This document shows positions 26,196 to 33,651 of a DNA stretch of 64,000 nt, one piece after another. The DNA is from Seleniivibrio woodruffii (lineage in GTDB: Bacteria > Chrysiogenota > Deferribacteres > Deferribacterales > Geovibrionaceae): positions 62,001 through 126,000 of the forward strand of contig NZ_SMGG01000006.1 in assembly GCF_004339245.1 (NCBI RefSeq), given 5' to 3'. Positions within the stretch are counted from its first letter, which is position 1. Every line of letters starts with the position of its first letter. The position numbers and the translations under genes are program-made. Below the pieces are notes generated by a model. The model saw only the letters and a program-made list of their open reading frames with translations, was not told where the DNA came from and did no database searches.

Positions 26196-28104
26196 TCTTC
26201 TTTTTCCCGCCTGTCGCACCGTACAGTCCGCCGATAACCATTACGATACAGCCTATCCACACCCATGCTATGAAGGGCTGGAACACGGCCTGTATTCCCA
26301 CAAAGTTTTCGGTCTTCGAGTAGCTGGCAAGAATCAGGTAAAGGTCGCCATGGAGCTTGGAGCTGATGGCAACTTCAGCGAAAGCCTGCTCGTTCTTCTC
26401 ATAGAAACGTCTTTCGGGAGCAAGCGTCATAAGCTCTTTGCCGTTTTTGAAAACTGTCACGGGAGCGTATACGCCCACATAGTTAGCTCTCTCTTCTGCG
26501 GCAAGCTCGCCCACTTTCAGAGTGTATCCGCTGAACTCAAAGCTTTCGCCGGGAGCAACGGTGACGTCTTTTTTATCGTTGTAGAAGGATGAAGCGATGA
26601 TACCGTAGGCCATCATAACCACGCCAAGGTGGATTATAAGACCGCCGTAGTATCTTCTGTTGTTAACAAGAACCTTAACGCCGCCCTTCTTAACGTTTGT
26701 TATAACCGAAACGAGGATCGCAACAAGCGAGAAGGTTGTGAAACCGGTCAGCAGAATGGGCAGGGGCTGAGTGTGGCCTGTGACAACAAGAGCAGCAACC
26801 GCCGCTATCATAGCGAGAACGGAGGGTGCGAATTTTTTAACAAGGTCTTTCGTTTCGGCCTTTCCGTGGCCGAGCAGGGGCGCAATGCCGCTTGCCAGCA
26901 GGATAAGCACGAAGAAGGGAGCTGAAACCTTGTTGAAGTAGGGGATTCCCACAGTGATCTTATCGGGAAGAATGAGGCCTGAAATGATGGGCATCATGGT
27001 TCCGATACCGATAACTATTGTGAGTCCGAGGAAGAACCAGTTCGCAAGGAAGAACATTCCGTCCCTCGAAAGGAAGCTGAACTGGTGCTCGTCCTTGTCT
27101 TTCAGCTCGTCTATCATCTTGAACAGGTAGTACAGGAAGACAGCCGAAGTTATCACTATGAACGCAAGGAAGAAGTATCCAAGCGATGATTTTGCAAAGG
27201 AGTGAACCGAATCAAGAACACCGCTTCTGGTGATGAAAGTTCCGAAGAGGCAGAGCTGGAAAGAAATGAGCGCAAGCATGTGCGTCCATATCTTAAGCTT
27301 GTTTCTTCTCTCAAACACCATACCGGAGTGAAGCAGAGCAGTTGATGTAAGCCAGGGAAGCAGAGATGCGTTCTCCACAGGGTCCCATGCCCAGTATCCG
27401 CCCCAGCCGAGTTCAACATATGCCCACTCGCCGCCGAGAACGATACCGATGGTAAGGAATACCCATGTGATGATGGTCCATTTGCGTGTATCAACAAACC
27501 AGTTTGATGATGAATCTCTGTTGAAAAGTGCCGCAAAAGCATGACCCACTGTGATGGTATAACCCACATAGCCCAGGAAAAGGGTGGGCGGGTGATACAG
27601 CATGCCGGGGTTCTGCAGAAGGGGGTTCATTCCCATTCCGTCTGCGGGGAAGAAATCCAGCTCTTTGAAAGGGTTTGTTACAAAAATTGTAAGTATCAGG
27701 AAAAAGGTTGATGTGAGTGCGGATACCGCAAGAACCGTAGACCTGTATTTTGTGTCGTAGTTTCTGGTGCGGAAGATCTCGATAACCGCAAAAACAGCCA
27801 CAAGCCATCCCCAGAAGAGGAGCGAGCCTGCCTGTCCTGCCCACCAGCCGCTTATTTTATAGATAAACGGAAGTTTGAGGTCGGTATACTGTGCGACGTA
27901 CTCCATTTTGAAGTAGCCTGTCGCAAGAGCGTAGATAAGCACGCAGGATGCAAGAGAAAAAGCAACCAGCTGACCTATCATGATCATGTCCGCTGTTTTG
28001 GCAGTGGACTTGTTTTGAGTCTGCATCGCATAGACATACATGCCGAAAGCGGCAAAGCCTGATACGAGACCCAGAATCTGGAATAAATTACCTAACTGTC
28101 CCAT
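26188..28104 (-). CDS. ccmF: cytochrome c heme lyase subunit CcmF
   Basis: 638-residue integral membrane protein with about 15 helices. The WWD motif GWGGYWAWDPVENASLLPWL (about 225-244) and several helix histidines (YHPPTLFLGYVG, LLHSGMVF) identify CcmF, which attaches heme to apocytochromes. A periplasmic domain near the C-terminus (about 510-600) precedes the last helix. AGGGAG precedes the ATG at 28104. In this system no CcmH is encoded nearby, so CcmF may work alone as ligase. Confidence 0.94.
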   Translation of the reverse strand: MGQLGNLFQILGLVSGFAAFGMYVYAMQTQNKSTAKTADMIMIGQLVAFSLASCVLIYALATGYFKMEYVAQYTDLKLPFIYKISGWWAGQAGSLLFWGWLVAVFAVIEIFRTRNYDTKYRSTVLAVSALTSTFFLILTIFVTNPFKELDFFPADGMGMNPLLQNPGMLYHPPTLFLGYVGYTITVGHAFAALFNRDSSSNWFVDTRKWTIITWVFLTIGIVLGGEWAYVELGWGGYWAWDPVENASLLPWLTSTALLHSGMVFERRNKLKIWTHMLALISFQLCLFGTFITRSGVLDSVHSFAKSSLGYFFLAFIVITSAVFLYYLFKMIDELKDKDEHQFSFLSRDGMFFLANWFFLGLTIVIGIGTMMPIISGLILPDKITVGIPYFNKVSAPFFVLILLASGIAPLLGHGKAETKDLVKKFAPSVLAMIAAVAALVVTGHTQPLPILLTGFTTFSLVAILVSVITNVKKGGVKVLVNNRRYYGGLIIHLGVVMMAYGIIASSFYNDKKDVTVAPGESFEFSGYTLKVGELAAEERANYVGVYAPVTVFKNGKELMTLAPERRFYEKNEQAFAEVAISSKLHGDLYLILASYSKTENFVGIQAVFQPFIAWVWIGCIVMVIGGLYGATGGKKKNA

Positions 28105-28176
28105 AATTCTCCCTTTAGTGTTGGAATAAAGCACGCCATAATATCGACTTAAAAACGACTTTGAGCCATTTTCAAG

Positions 28177-28196
28177 GCAACGGAAAGCACCGTTGC
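28177..28196. other. hairpin between ccmE and ccmF
   Basis: GCAACGG-6-CCGTTGC is a perfect 7-base stem in the 152-base gap between ccmE and ccmF. No T run follows on the minus strand. It could reduce read-through or stabilise mRNA ends; nothing else is visible in the gap. Confidence 0.4.
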
Positions 28197-28256
28197 GCTA
28201 AAGGTATTTCAAATTTCAATTAATTTCGAAATGACCTTCAACTAAACACAGACAGA

Positions 28257-28676
28257 CTAGCTTGCTTTTTGTTCAAGTTCCGCTTCATATTTTGACGGAC
28301 ATTTTGTCAAAACAGTTTCAGCGTTGAACAATTTCTTTTCTTTGTCGTATTTGCCTTCAACGATGACGTGTATGTCCTCTTTGAATGTATCGGGGATTAT
28401 TCCGTTATATTCAACCTGAATGGTGTCAGGTTCACCCTGTATATCCTGAATTGTGAAAAGAAGATACTGTTTTTTATAATCCTGAGTGATGGTACCTTTC
28501 ACAACGTTGCCTGTAACTCTCATTCCTTTCTGGTTGTACTTGTCGGGGTTCTTGGTTATCTCGTGCACTTCCAGATAATAGACGCTGTCCTGCGAGAAGC
28601 TCGACATAAGCAGCCAACCTATTACGCAGGCAAACACAACGCCTGCTAAAATAAATTTGTACGACTTTTTCATCAT
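28257..28676 (-). CDS. ccmE: periplasmic heme chaperone CcmE, Cys variant
   Basis: 139 residues: an N-terminal membrane anchor (about 7-26) and an OB-fold periplasmic domain. Classical CcmE binds heme covalently through His in a HxxxY motif. Here the corresponding position is Cys126, in TKCPSKYE, with Tyr130 retained (CxxxY). Such Cys-type CcmE proteins are known from sulfate reducers and archaea that lack CcmH. The body matches the family (VTGNVVKGTIT, QVEYNGIIPDTFKE, VIVEGKYD). It is the first gene of the ccm cluster, divergent from ccdA. Confidence 0.94.
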   Translation of the reverse strand: MMKKSYKFILAGVVFACVIGWLLMSSFSQDSVYYLEVHEITKNPDKYNQKGMRVTGNVVKGTITQDYKKQYLLFTIQDIQGEPDTIQVEYNGIIPDTFKEDIHVIVEGKYDKEKKLFNAETVLTKCPSKYEAELEQKAS

Positions 28677-28782
28677 GACCTCGTTTTTATATTTTATTAT
28701 GTCATAATTCCTATGCTCTATAAGACATCCTATGATGTGAAAAATTCATTGCTTAATCAAGTAAAAATTTGTAAAAAAGCAA

Positions 28783-29523
28783 ATGGACAATGTTTCTTTT
28801 TTCACGGCGTTCATCGCCGGTGTACTTTCTTTTTTATCACCATGCGTTTTGCCGCTTCTGCCCGGCTATCTTTCCTTTATGTCGGGTGAATCCATCGAAA
28901 CCCTTACATCCGGCGACAAAAAATCGGCAAAGTTTAAAGTATTTCTCGGAGCGGTCTTTTTCGGACTTGGGTTCATGCTGGTGTTCGTTCTTCTGGGTGC
29001 CGGCGCAACCAAGATAGGTATGTTTCTTAAAGAATATAAGCTCATAATCGGCAGGGTTGCCGGAGTGGTCATCATTGTCCTCGGTCTGCACATGCTCGGA
29101 GTTCTTCGCATAAATAAGCTGATGATGCATAAAAAATGGAACTACAGTTCAAAAAGCGGCACTCCCTTCTTTGTGAACGCCTTTCTTCTGGGTGTGGCGT
29201 TCGTTTTCGGCTGGACACCCTGCATAGGCCCCATTCTGGCGGGCATCCTGTCTCTGGCGGCGGCAAAAGAGACCGTTTCCAGCGGGATACTCATGCTTGC
29301 GGTTTTCGGCTTTGGTCTGTGGATCCCTTTTCTGCTCTCCGCACTGGCGGTCGGCTTTGTGTTCTCAACAGTGCGCAAGGCGAGCAGAGTTGTCATGATA
29401 GTTGAAAAGGTCTCGGGCGTTCTGCTGATAATCATCGGTCTGCTCATGGCCACCGACAGCATGAACACCCTCAGCGTTTATCTTTTAAAGGTCTTCCCCT
29501 TCCTGCTGGAACTCAATTACTGA
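28783..29523 (+). CDS. ccdA: thiol-disulfide electron transporter CcdA
   Basis: 246 residues, six to seven membrane helices. The two conserved redox cysteines are Cys21 (LSFLSPCVLPLLPGY) and Cys147 (FGWTPCIGPILAGIL). CcdA carries reducing power across the membrane to keep apocytochrome CxxCH thiols reduced. It is divergent from ccmE over a 106-base AT-rich space and converges on the DUF4384 gene with an 11-base overlap. A thioredoxin-like partner (CcmG/ResA) is not next to it. Confidence 0.94.
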   Translation: MDNVSFFTAFIAGVLSFLSPCVLPLLPGYLSFMSGESIETLTSGDKKSAKFKVFLGAVFFGLGFMLVFVLLGAGATKIGMFLKEYKLIIGRVAGVVIIVLGLHMLGVLRINKLMMHKKWNYSSKSGTPFFVNAFLLGVAFVFGWTPCIGPILAGILSLAAAKETVSSGILMLAVFGFGLWIPFLLSALAVGFVFSTVRKASRVVMIVEKVSGVLLIIIGLLMATDSMNTLSVYLLKVFPFLLELNY

Positions 29524-30325
29524 TCTTATATGTAACGGTACTGTCCGTCCATTCCGACGGGTCAAGCCTGTTAAGCCTGCGGACAAGATCGTTCATCATC
29601 CCCGTTGAAGATGCGTCATAGGTTATGAACATCCCTTCCTGAAAGCCAAGCGTAAGCAGATCGTCCTTCCTTTTGGATGCAATTATCTTCACCCGCTCCT
29701 CGGCGAACTTCCCCTTGAAGCCCGGCAGAAGCTGTGCAGTCAGAACTATTTTAGAATCCTTGTCGGGATAAACGTAGGTCTTTCCCTTTTCTGCAAAATT
29801 GTTCCGCTGAACGCTGTTGGGCAGAAGCAGTGTAACCGAACCGTCGGCGGCTATTGAGAACAGATAGACGTAGGCGTCCTCCGTCACTTTATAGCTCATG
29901 GAGATTATGTCGCCCGCTTTCAGCTCGCTTTTAGACAGAGCCAGATCGACGCTGAAACCGCCTGTTCTCTCCGGATGATACGGCTCCACCACCGCTTTTA
30001 TCTTAACCACGTATTCCCTGTCCGTTCCGGCGGCAAACCCTTTCGAGAGAATGTCGTATTTTATTATCCTGCCCTTGACCGCAGTGTATATCAGGTCTTC
30101 CGCCAGCTGGCTGTTAAGCACCAGACTTCTTGTCTTTATGAAAATCCCCGTTGCCGTCTCCAGAGCGTTCCTCTGTGCATCGTTCAGCGCACGGGTGTAC
30201 GTCTCCTTTATAGTATCGGCATCACCCATAACGGATGTACCCTCCGACTCCACCGTGATGGGGGGCTCTGCGGCAAAAGCGCCCGCAGAAATAAGAAGCA
30301 GAAGGGCTATCAGTATCGTCTTCAT
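29513..30325 (-). CDS. exported DUF4384 domain protein of the caspase operon
   Basis: 270 residues with a signal peptide (1-18, cleavage near AFAAE). The first part (about 30-115) resembles the small alpha/beta domain of FlgT_N/LPP20-type envelope proteins (YTRALNDAQRNALETATG, then a hydrophobic strand EYVVKIKAVVEPY). The middle (about 125-215) is a DUF4384 domain (AYVYLFSIAADGSVTLLLPN). Such domains are often found with caspase-like proteins. It is the third gene of the operon; its ATG overlaps the stop of the caspase gene (TGATG). The function is unknown. Confidence 0.75.
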   Translation of the reverse strand: MKTILIALLLLISAGAFAAEPPITVESEGTSVMGDADTIKETYTRALNDAQRNALETATGIFIKTRSLVLNSQLAEDLIYTAVKGRIIKYDILSKGFAAGTDREYVVKIKAVVEPYHPERTGGFSVDLALSKSELKAGDIISMSYKVTEDAYVYLFSIAADGSVTLLLPNSVQRNNFAEKGKTYVYPDKDSKIVLTAQLLPGFKGKFAEERVKIIASKRKDDLLTLGFQEGMFITYDASSTGMMNDLVRRLNRLDPSEWTDSTVTYKISN

Positions 30326-32376
30326 CAGTAAAGCTCACCGAAACTCTTGTCGTCTATCCTGCCTTTCAGAAAAGCGTCCATCAGCTTTGATTTCACAGGT
30401 TTTTTAAGCTCTTCAAGTCCTTTAGTAAGCTGTGTCGAGTTTATCAGACCCTTTTCGAACAGCCCTTTCAGCTTGTTCCGCCCTGTCTCCTCGTCTATCA
30501 GCCTGTACTGTTCCCAGTTGCGGCCGACGGTGAAATCGCCTGAGCCGACAACCTGCGGATCCTGCTCCTGACCTTTCAGCCTGAATGCTGTCTTGGCAAC
30601 GTTGCTCTTAATATAGTCCGCTATATCGTTTATGGTCACCCAGACACCTTTTCCCGCCTTGCCTCTCAGTCCCTCCTTAAAGAAGTGACTGAATATACCC
30701 GACCTGTACTCGCTGTCGTCCTCCCATGACTGCTGGTTTGCGGCGGACGAAGTTATTATCACCCTGCCGGAACCTGTTGTCCTGAAAAGATCGGGTGCGG
30801 CCATCATTCCCACTATGGGTTTTCCGCCCTTGGCTGTGATGGATTTTCCGCTTCCTGTGAAACAGGCATCCAGAGCCACCATGACCCCTTTTGCGTTGGA
30901 AGTGTCCACCATGTTTTCAAGATAGCTTATTTTAACCGCTGTATCCGCCAGCGAATCGGGATCGCTTATCACTGCGTCGTAGGGGACTATAACGGCATCT
31001 GTGACCTTGTCACCGGAGGTGATGGGTGCACCATGCCCTGAAAAATATACATATATATATCCGTCCCACGTCCTTATCTTGCGGATTGCGGCGACCATGC
31101 TGTTTCTGGTTGCATTCTCATTCAGCAGAAGGACTGTGTTCTCCTTGGGTATACCGCCGTATCTTCTGTCGGTGAGGAGGTTATAAACGTCCTGCGCATC
31201 ATTCGATGCGTATTTCAACCCCGGTATGTCCTTTCTGCCGCCGTAGTCTATTCCTATCACGACGGCATAGGCATCCTCCCTGAGCGGAGGCAGGTTCTCA
31301 TCAGTTTCGGAAGCTGTTTTCTCCGGTTCTCTCTGAGCAGCAGCCTGCTGAACCGGCGGAGCTTTGGGATCAGCCGCCGAAGCCAGCACAACATCAAAAT
31401 AGCTCGGTCTGTTGTCTCTTATGACATATAAGGTCAGCTTTGACTGAGGAGCCTGTGAGTTTATAAAGTTTACGAAAGCTTCCGGCGAGGATACAAGGGT
31501 TCCGCCCGCATCGGCTATGATATCGCCCACATGCAGTCCCGCTCTTTCCGCAGGGCTGGACGGTGCCACTCCCACAACCTCCACTCCGGCAAGCCCCATT
31601 CTGGTTCTGCCCAGCATGGCTGTATACCTTGCCACTGCCGTCTGCCTTTCTGTGCTTATGGCCTGAATGTTTACACCCAGATATCCGCCGCCGCCGACTT
31701 TAGCCGTAACCTGCTGAACGACAGCAGCCTGCTGCTGTGCGTATTGGGGTCTTGAGGGAGCCGTCTGTTTTTTCATGTTCGATGCATATGTCTGAAGCTC
31801 TCCCGAAAGGGATATATCTTCGTTTATTTTCCGGAAACACTCCGCCATAGCAGCGGAAAGCACTTCTGCTTTGAGGGTTTCAACGGGTATCACTGGCGAC
31901 ACTACCGCCCTGCTCTCCTTAACGCTTCTGGCGCTGGTCTCCCATACCGTCATTCTGTTCCTGTCGGTGATAACCGCCTTAACGCCGAGATTCAGCCGGA
32001 ATTTAAGTCCGAATCCCGCCGCAACCTGAACACCTTCATAGGAGTAATCCTGAATATCGGTGGATATCAGAACGTCCACACTTTCGGGAAAACTGCCCGC
32101 GGGAACCACAACGGCCGATGAGAAAGCATAGGGATAGTATTTTTTCGCCATGCTCCTTATCTGTTTTCCGGCAGGGATAGTCTCTGTGTAGCTTCCGCTG
32201 ACTTTGGTCTTAACCATGTTTTCATCCGGCAGAACTATTCCCGCCCGCAGGTTCACCGCCGCAACCCTGTCCGGAGATACGGCTGTGTTTTCGACCATGG
32301 GGATGTCAGAACGGGTTGCGCACCCGAATGTGAGCATCATCAATATTGCCATTGCAAAAAAACTGAATTTTTTCAT
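30325..32376 (-). CDS. lipoprotein with PDZ and caspase (peptidase C14) domains
   Basis: 683 residues. The lipobox FGCATRS (Cys19) predicts a lipid anchor. Residues 25-200 form an envelope domain similar in outline to the neighbouring lipoprotein. A PDZ domain (about 230-330, GVAPSSPAERAGLHVGD) precedes a Pro/Ala-rich linker and a caspase domain (about 365-600) with the catalytic dyad His448 (YFSGHGAP) and Cys505 (ALDACFTGSG). The last 50 residues hold two half-repeats (FxxGxI type) ending in FGELY, shared with the upstream gene's product. It is probably an active extracytoplasmic cysteine peptidase. It is the middle gene of a three-gene operon with TGATG junctions on both sides. Confidence 0.88.
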   Translation of the reverse strand: MKKFSFFAMAILMMLTFGCATRSDIPMVENTAVSPDRVAAVNLRAGIVLPDENMVKTKVSGSYTETIPAGKQIRSMAKKYYPYAFSSAVVVPAGSFPESVDVLISTDIQDYSYEGVQVAAGFGLKFRLNLGVKAVITDRNRMTVWETSARSVKESRAVVSPVIPVETLKAEVLSAAMAECFRKINEDISLSGELQTYASNMKKQTAPSRPQYAQQQAAVVQQVTAKVGGGGYLGVNIQAISTERQTAVARYTAMLGRTRMGLAGVEVVGVAPSSPAERAGLHVGDIIADAGGTLVSSPEAFVNFINSQAPQSKLTLYVIRDNRPSYFDVVLASAADPKAPPVQQAAAQREPEKTASETDENLPPLREDAYAVVIGIDYGGRKDIPGLKYASNDAQDVYNLLTDRRYGGIPKENTVLLLNENATRNSMVAAIRKIRTWDGYIYVYFSGHGAPITSGDKVTDAVIVPYDAVISDPDSLADTAVKISYLENMVDTSNAKGVMVALDACFTGSGKSITAKGGKPIVGMMAAPDLFRTTGSGRVIITSSAANQQSWEDDSEYRSGIFSHFFKEGLRGKAGKGVWVTINDIADYIKSNVAKTAFRLKGQEQDPQVVGSGDFTVGRNWEQYRLIDEETGRNKLKGLFEKGLINSTQLTKGLEELKKPVKSKLMDAFLKGRIDDKSFGELY

Positions 32377-33197
32377 CAGTAAAGCTCCCCGAATTTAGTA
32401 GGGTCAATGTTTCCATTAAGGAAGGAGTCCAGAAGTTTGGATCTTTCCCCTCCGAGTTCATCTATGGCTCTTCTCAGCTGAGCGGCATCTATAGCCCCGC
32501 TCTCAAAGGCGGCTCTCAGCCTGTCCTTGTCCGTTACACCTTCCGGCGCAAACTTCGGTGCGGGCTGAGGTGAGGCGGACTGTGCCCCGCTTAGATAGCT
32601 GTTAAGAGCGTATGAACCCGTCATCCCGTTGAACCCTTTAGCCAGAGCATCCGCTGCGGCCTTGTATATCTGCCTGTTCCATATCTCGCTCATTCCAGAC
32701 GAATCCATGCAGTTCCCCTCAATAACGGGAACAGAGGAAACGGTGTCCGACCTGTATATCTCCCTTCCGCTGTTGTCCATGAAATGGATGCGGAGGTTAA
32801 TTTTCGGAGCCACACCGCAGGTGCTGAAACCTCTTACGGTGGTGTTGAAATCATAATCCTGAAGCTCCGGAGAGATTATCAGACCTCTATCGGCAGATGG
32901 TGTCTGAACCTCTGCTGTCTCCGCAAAGAACAGAGGCATGGTGTCTTTTGCGGCCTTGTTTATCTGTTGTGTCATGGGGGTTATGATGAGCTGTTCTATA
33001 CCGGAGCCGTTGTTGAGAACTTTCTGCGAAGGTACTTTGGCATCAATAGGCAGAAGAGACGCCTTTATGCCGAGTTTCTGGGCGGGATAGACCGCCGGCA
33101 GCTCCGAGACAGGGATATCCTGATACGGAACTTCATATTTAACCGTACATGCGGCAGCGGTCAGAGAAATCAGGATCAGAAGGACAAACTTCACCAT
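32376..33197 (-). CDS. lipoprotein with C-terminal FGELY module
   Basis: 273 residues. The lipobox TAAACTVKY (Cys17) predicts a lipoprotein. Residues 35-200 hold an envelope domain with LIISPELQDYDFN, paralleling DVLISTDIQDYSYE in the caspase lipoprotein. A short linker leads to about 50 residues of tandem FxxGxID half-repeats, ending in FGELY like the caspase protein. I do not recognise the family beyond a SHOCT-like look of the tail. AAGGTGGAG precedes the ATG. It is the first gene of the operon; its final codons include the ribosome site of the caspase gene. Confidence 0.72.
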   Translation of the reverse strand: MVKFVLLILISLTAAACTVKYEVPYQDIPVSELPAVYPAQKLGIKASLLPIDAKVPSQKVLNNGSGIEQLIITPMTQQINKAAKDTMPLFFAETAEVQTPSADRGLIISPELQDYDFNTTVRGFSTCGVAPKINLRIHFMDNSGREIYRSDTVSSVPVIEGNCMDSSGMSEIWNRQIYKAAADALAKGFNGMTGSYALNSYLSGAQSASPQPAPKFAPEGVTDKDRLRAAFESGAIDAAQLRRAIDELGGERSKLLDSFLNGNIDPTKFGELY

Positions 33198-33271
33198 TGC
33201 TCCACCTTAAATTACTACACTTATCAAATAATACCGCTGTCAACGCCTGAAATAAAGCGTTAATCGCAAAG

Positions 33272-33284
33272 TAATTATGTTAAT
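33272..33284 (-). promoter_or_regulatory. 13-base motif upstream of the caspase operon
   Basis: The same 13 bases as at 7849-7861, same orientation relative to the gene, about 75 bases before the start at 33197. A shared regulator is possible, unproven. Confidence 0.25.
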
Positions 33285-33352
33285 TTGACCTGTCAGCGTA
33301 ATTATTTATGGCTACACGCTTTTTCAATCAATAGCTCAAAACGGCATAAACA

Positions 33353-33413
33353 GTCATTCTGAGTGTAACGAAGAATCTCTGCGCCTGAGACTCTTCACTT
33401 CGTTCAGAGTGAC
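33353..33413. repeat. imperfect inverted repeat, GTCATTCTGA family
   Basis: GTCATTCTGA (33353-33362) starts an arm that pairs imperfectly with an arm ending in TCAGAGTGAC (33404-33413). Both contain AACGAAG. Related arms occur at 57005-57072. Similar arms are common between genes in many bacteria. It lies in the 453-base gap between the caspase operon and pilC. Confidence 0.65.
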
Positions 33414-33458
33414 GAAGGCTGTATGAGTCCACTTTCATCTAATTGTCGAATTGGGAGG

Positions 33459-33651
33459 AGCTGATGAAGTATTGCGCCGTATATAACCGCCAAATTTCTG
33501 CTTAGAACCGATTCGTCCGACATCAGCCATCGGCGGTTAGATGCAAGCAGTACAAGGAAGGTTTGACGAGAGGGCTGCGAGCATACACGCCGGTATGTGA
33601 GCAGTTCCGAGGAGAAGCTGACGAAGTAATGCGCCGTATATAACCGCCGAT
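33459..33651. repeat. structured intergenic element with duplicated end, after pilC
   Basis: An 11-base perfect inverted repeat, ATCGGCGGTTA (33529-33539) and TAACCGCCGAT (33641-33651), encloses 101 bases. Inside is a nested hairpin: CTGC/GCAG (33575-33578, 33601-33604) and CATAC/GTATG (33582-33586, 33593-33597). The last 33 bases before the outer arm end (33616-33648) recur at 33459-33491 with 31 of 33 identities, as if a second, truncated copy lay upstream. The outer right arm ends in the pilC stop codon. It could be a small non-autonomous mobile element or a structured 3' end of the pilBC mRNA. Confidence 0.6.

Noticed and set aside
28696-28782. FNR-like site between ccmE and ccdA (TTGCTTAATCAA)
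   Set aside because: The half-sites are too close (12 instead of 14 bases) and one deviates from TTGAT.
33461-33467. CTGATGA, as in the hammerhead ribozyme core, just inside the duplicated 33-base segment
   Set aside because: No GAAA core partner or suitable stems follow, and the second copy reads CTGACGA, so the core is not conserved.
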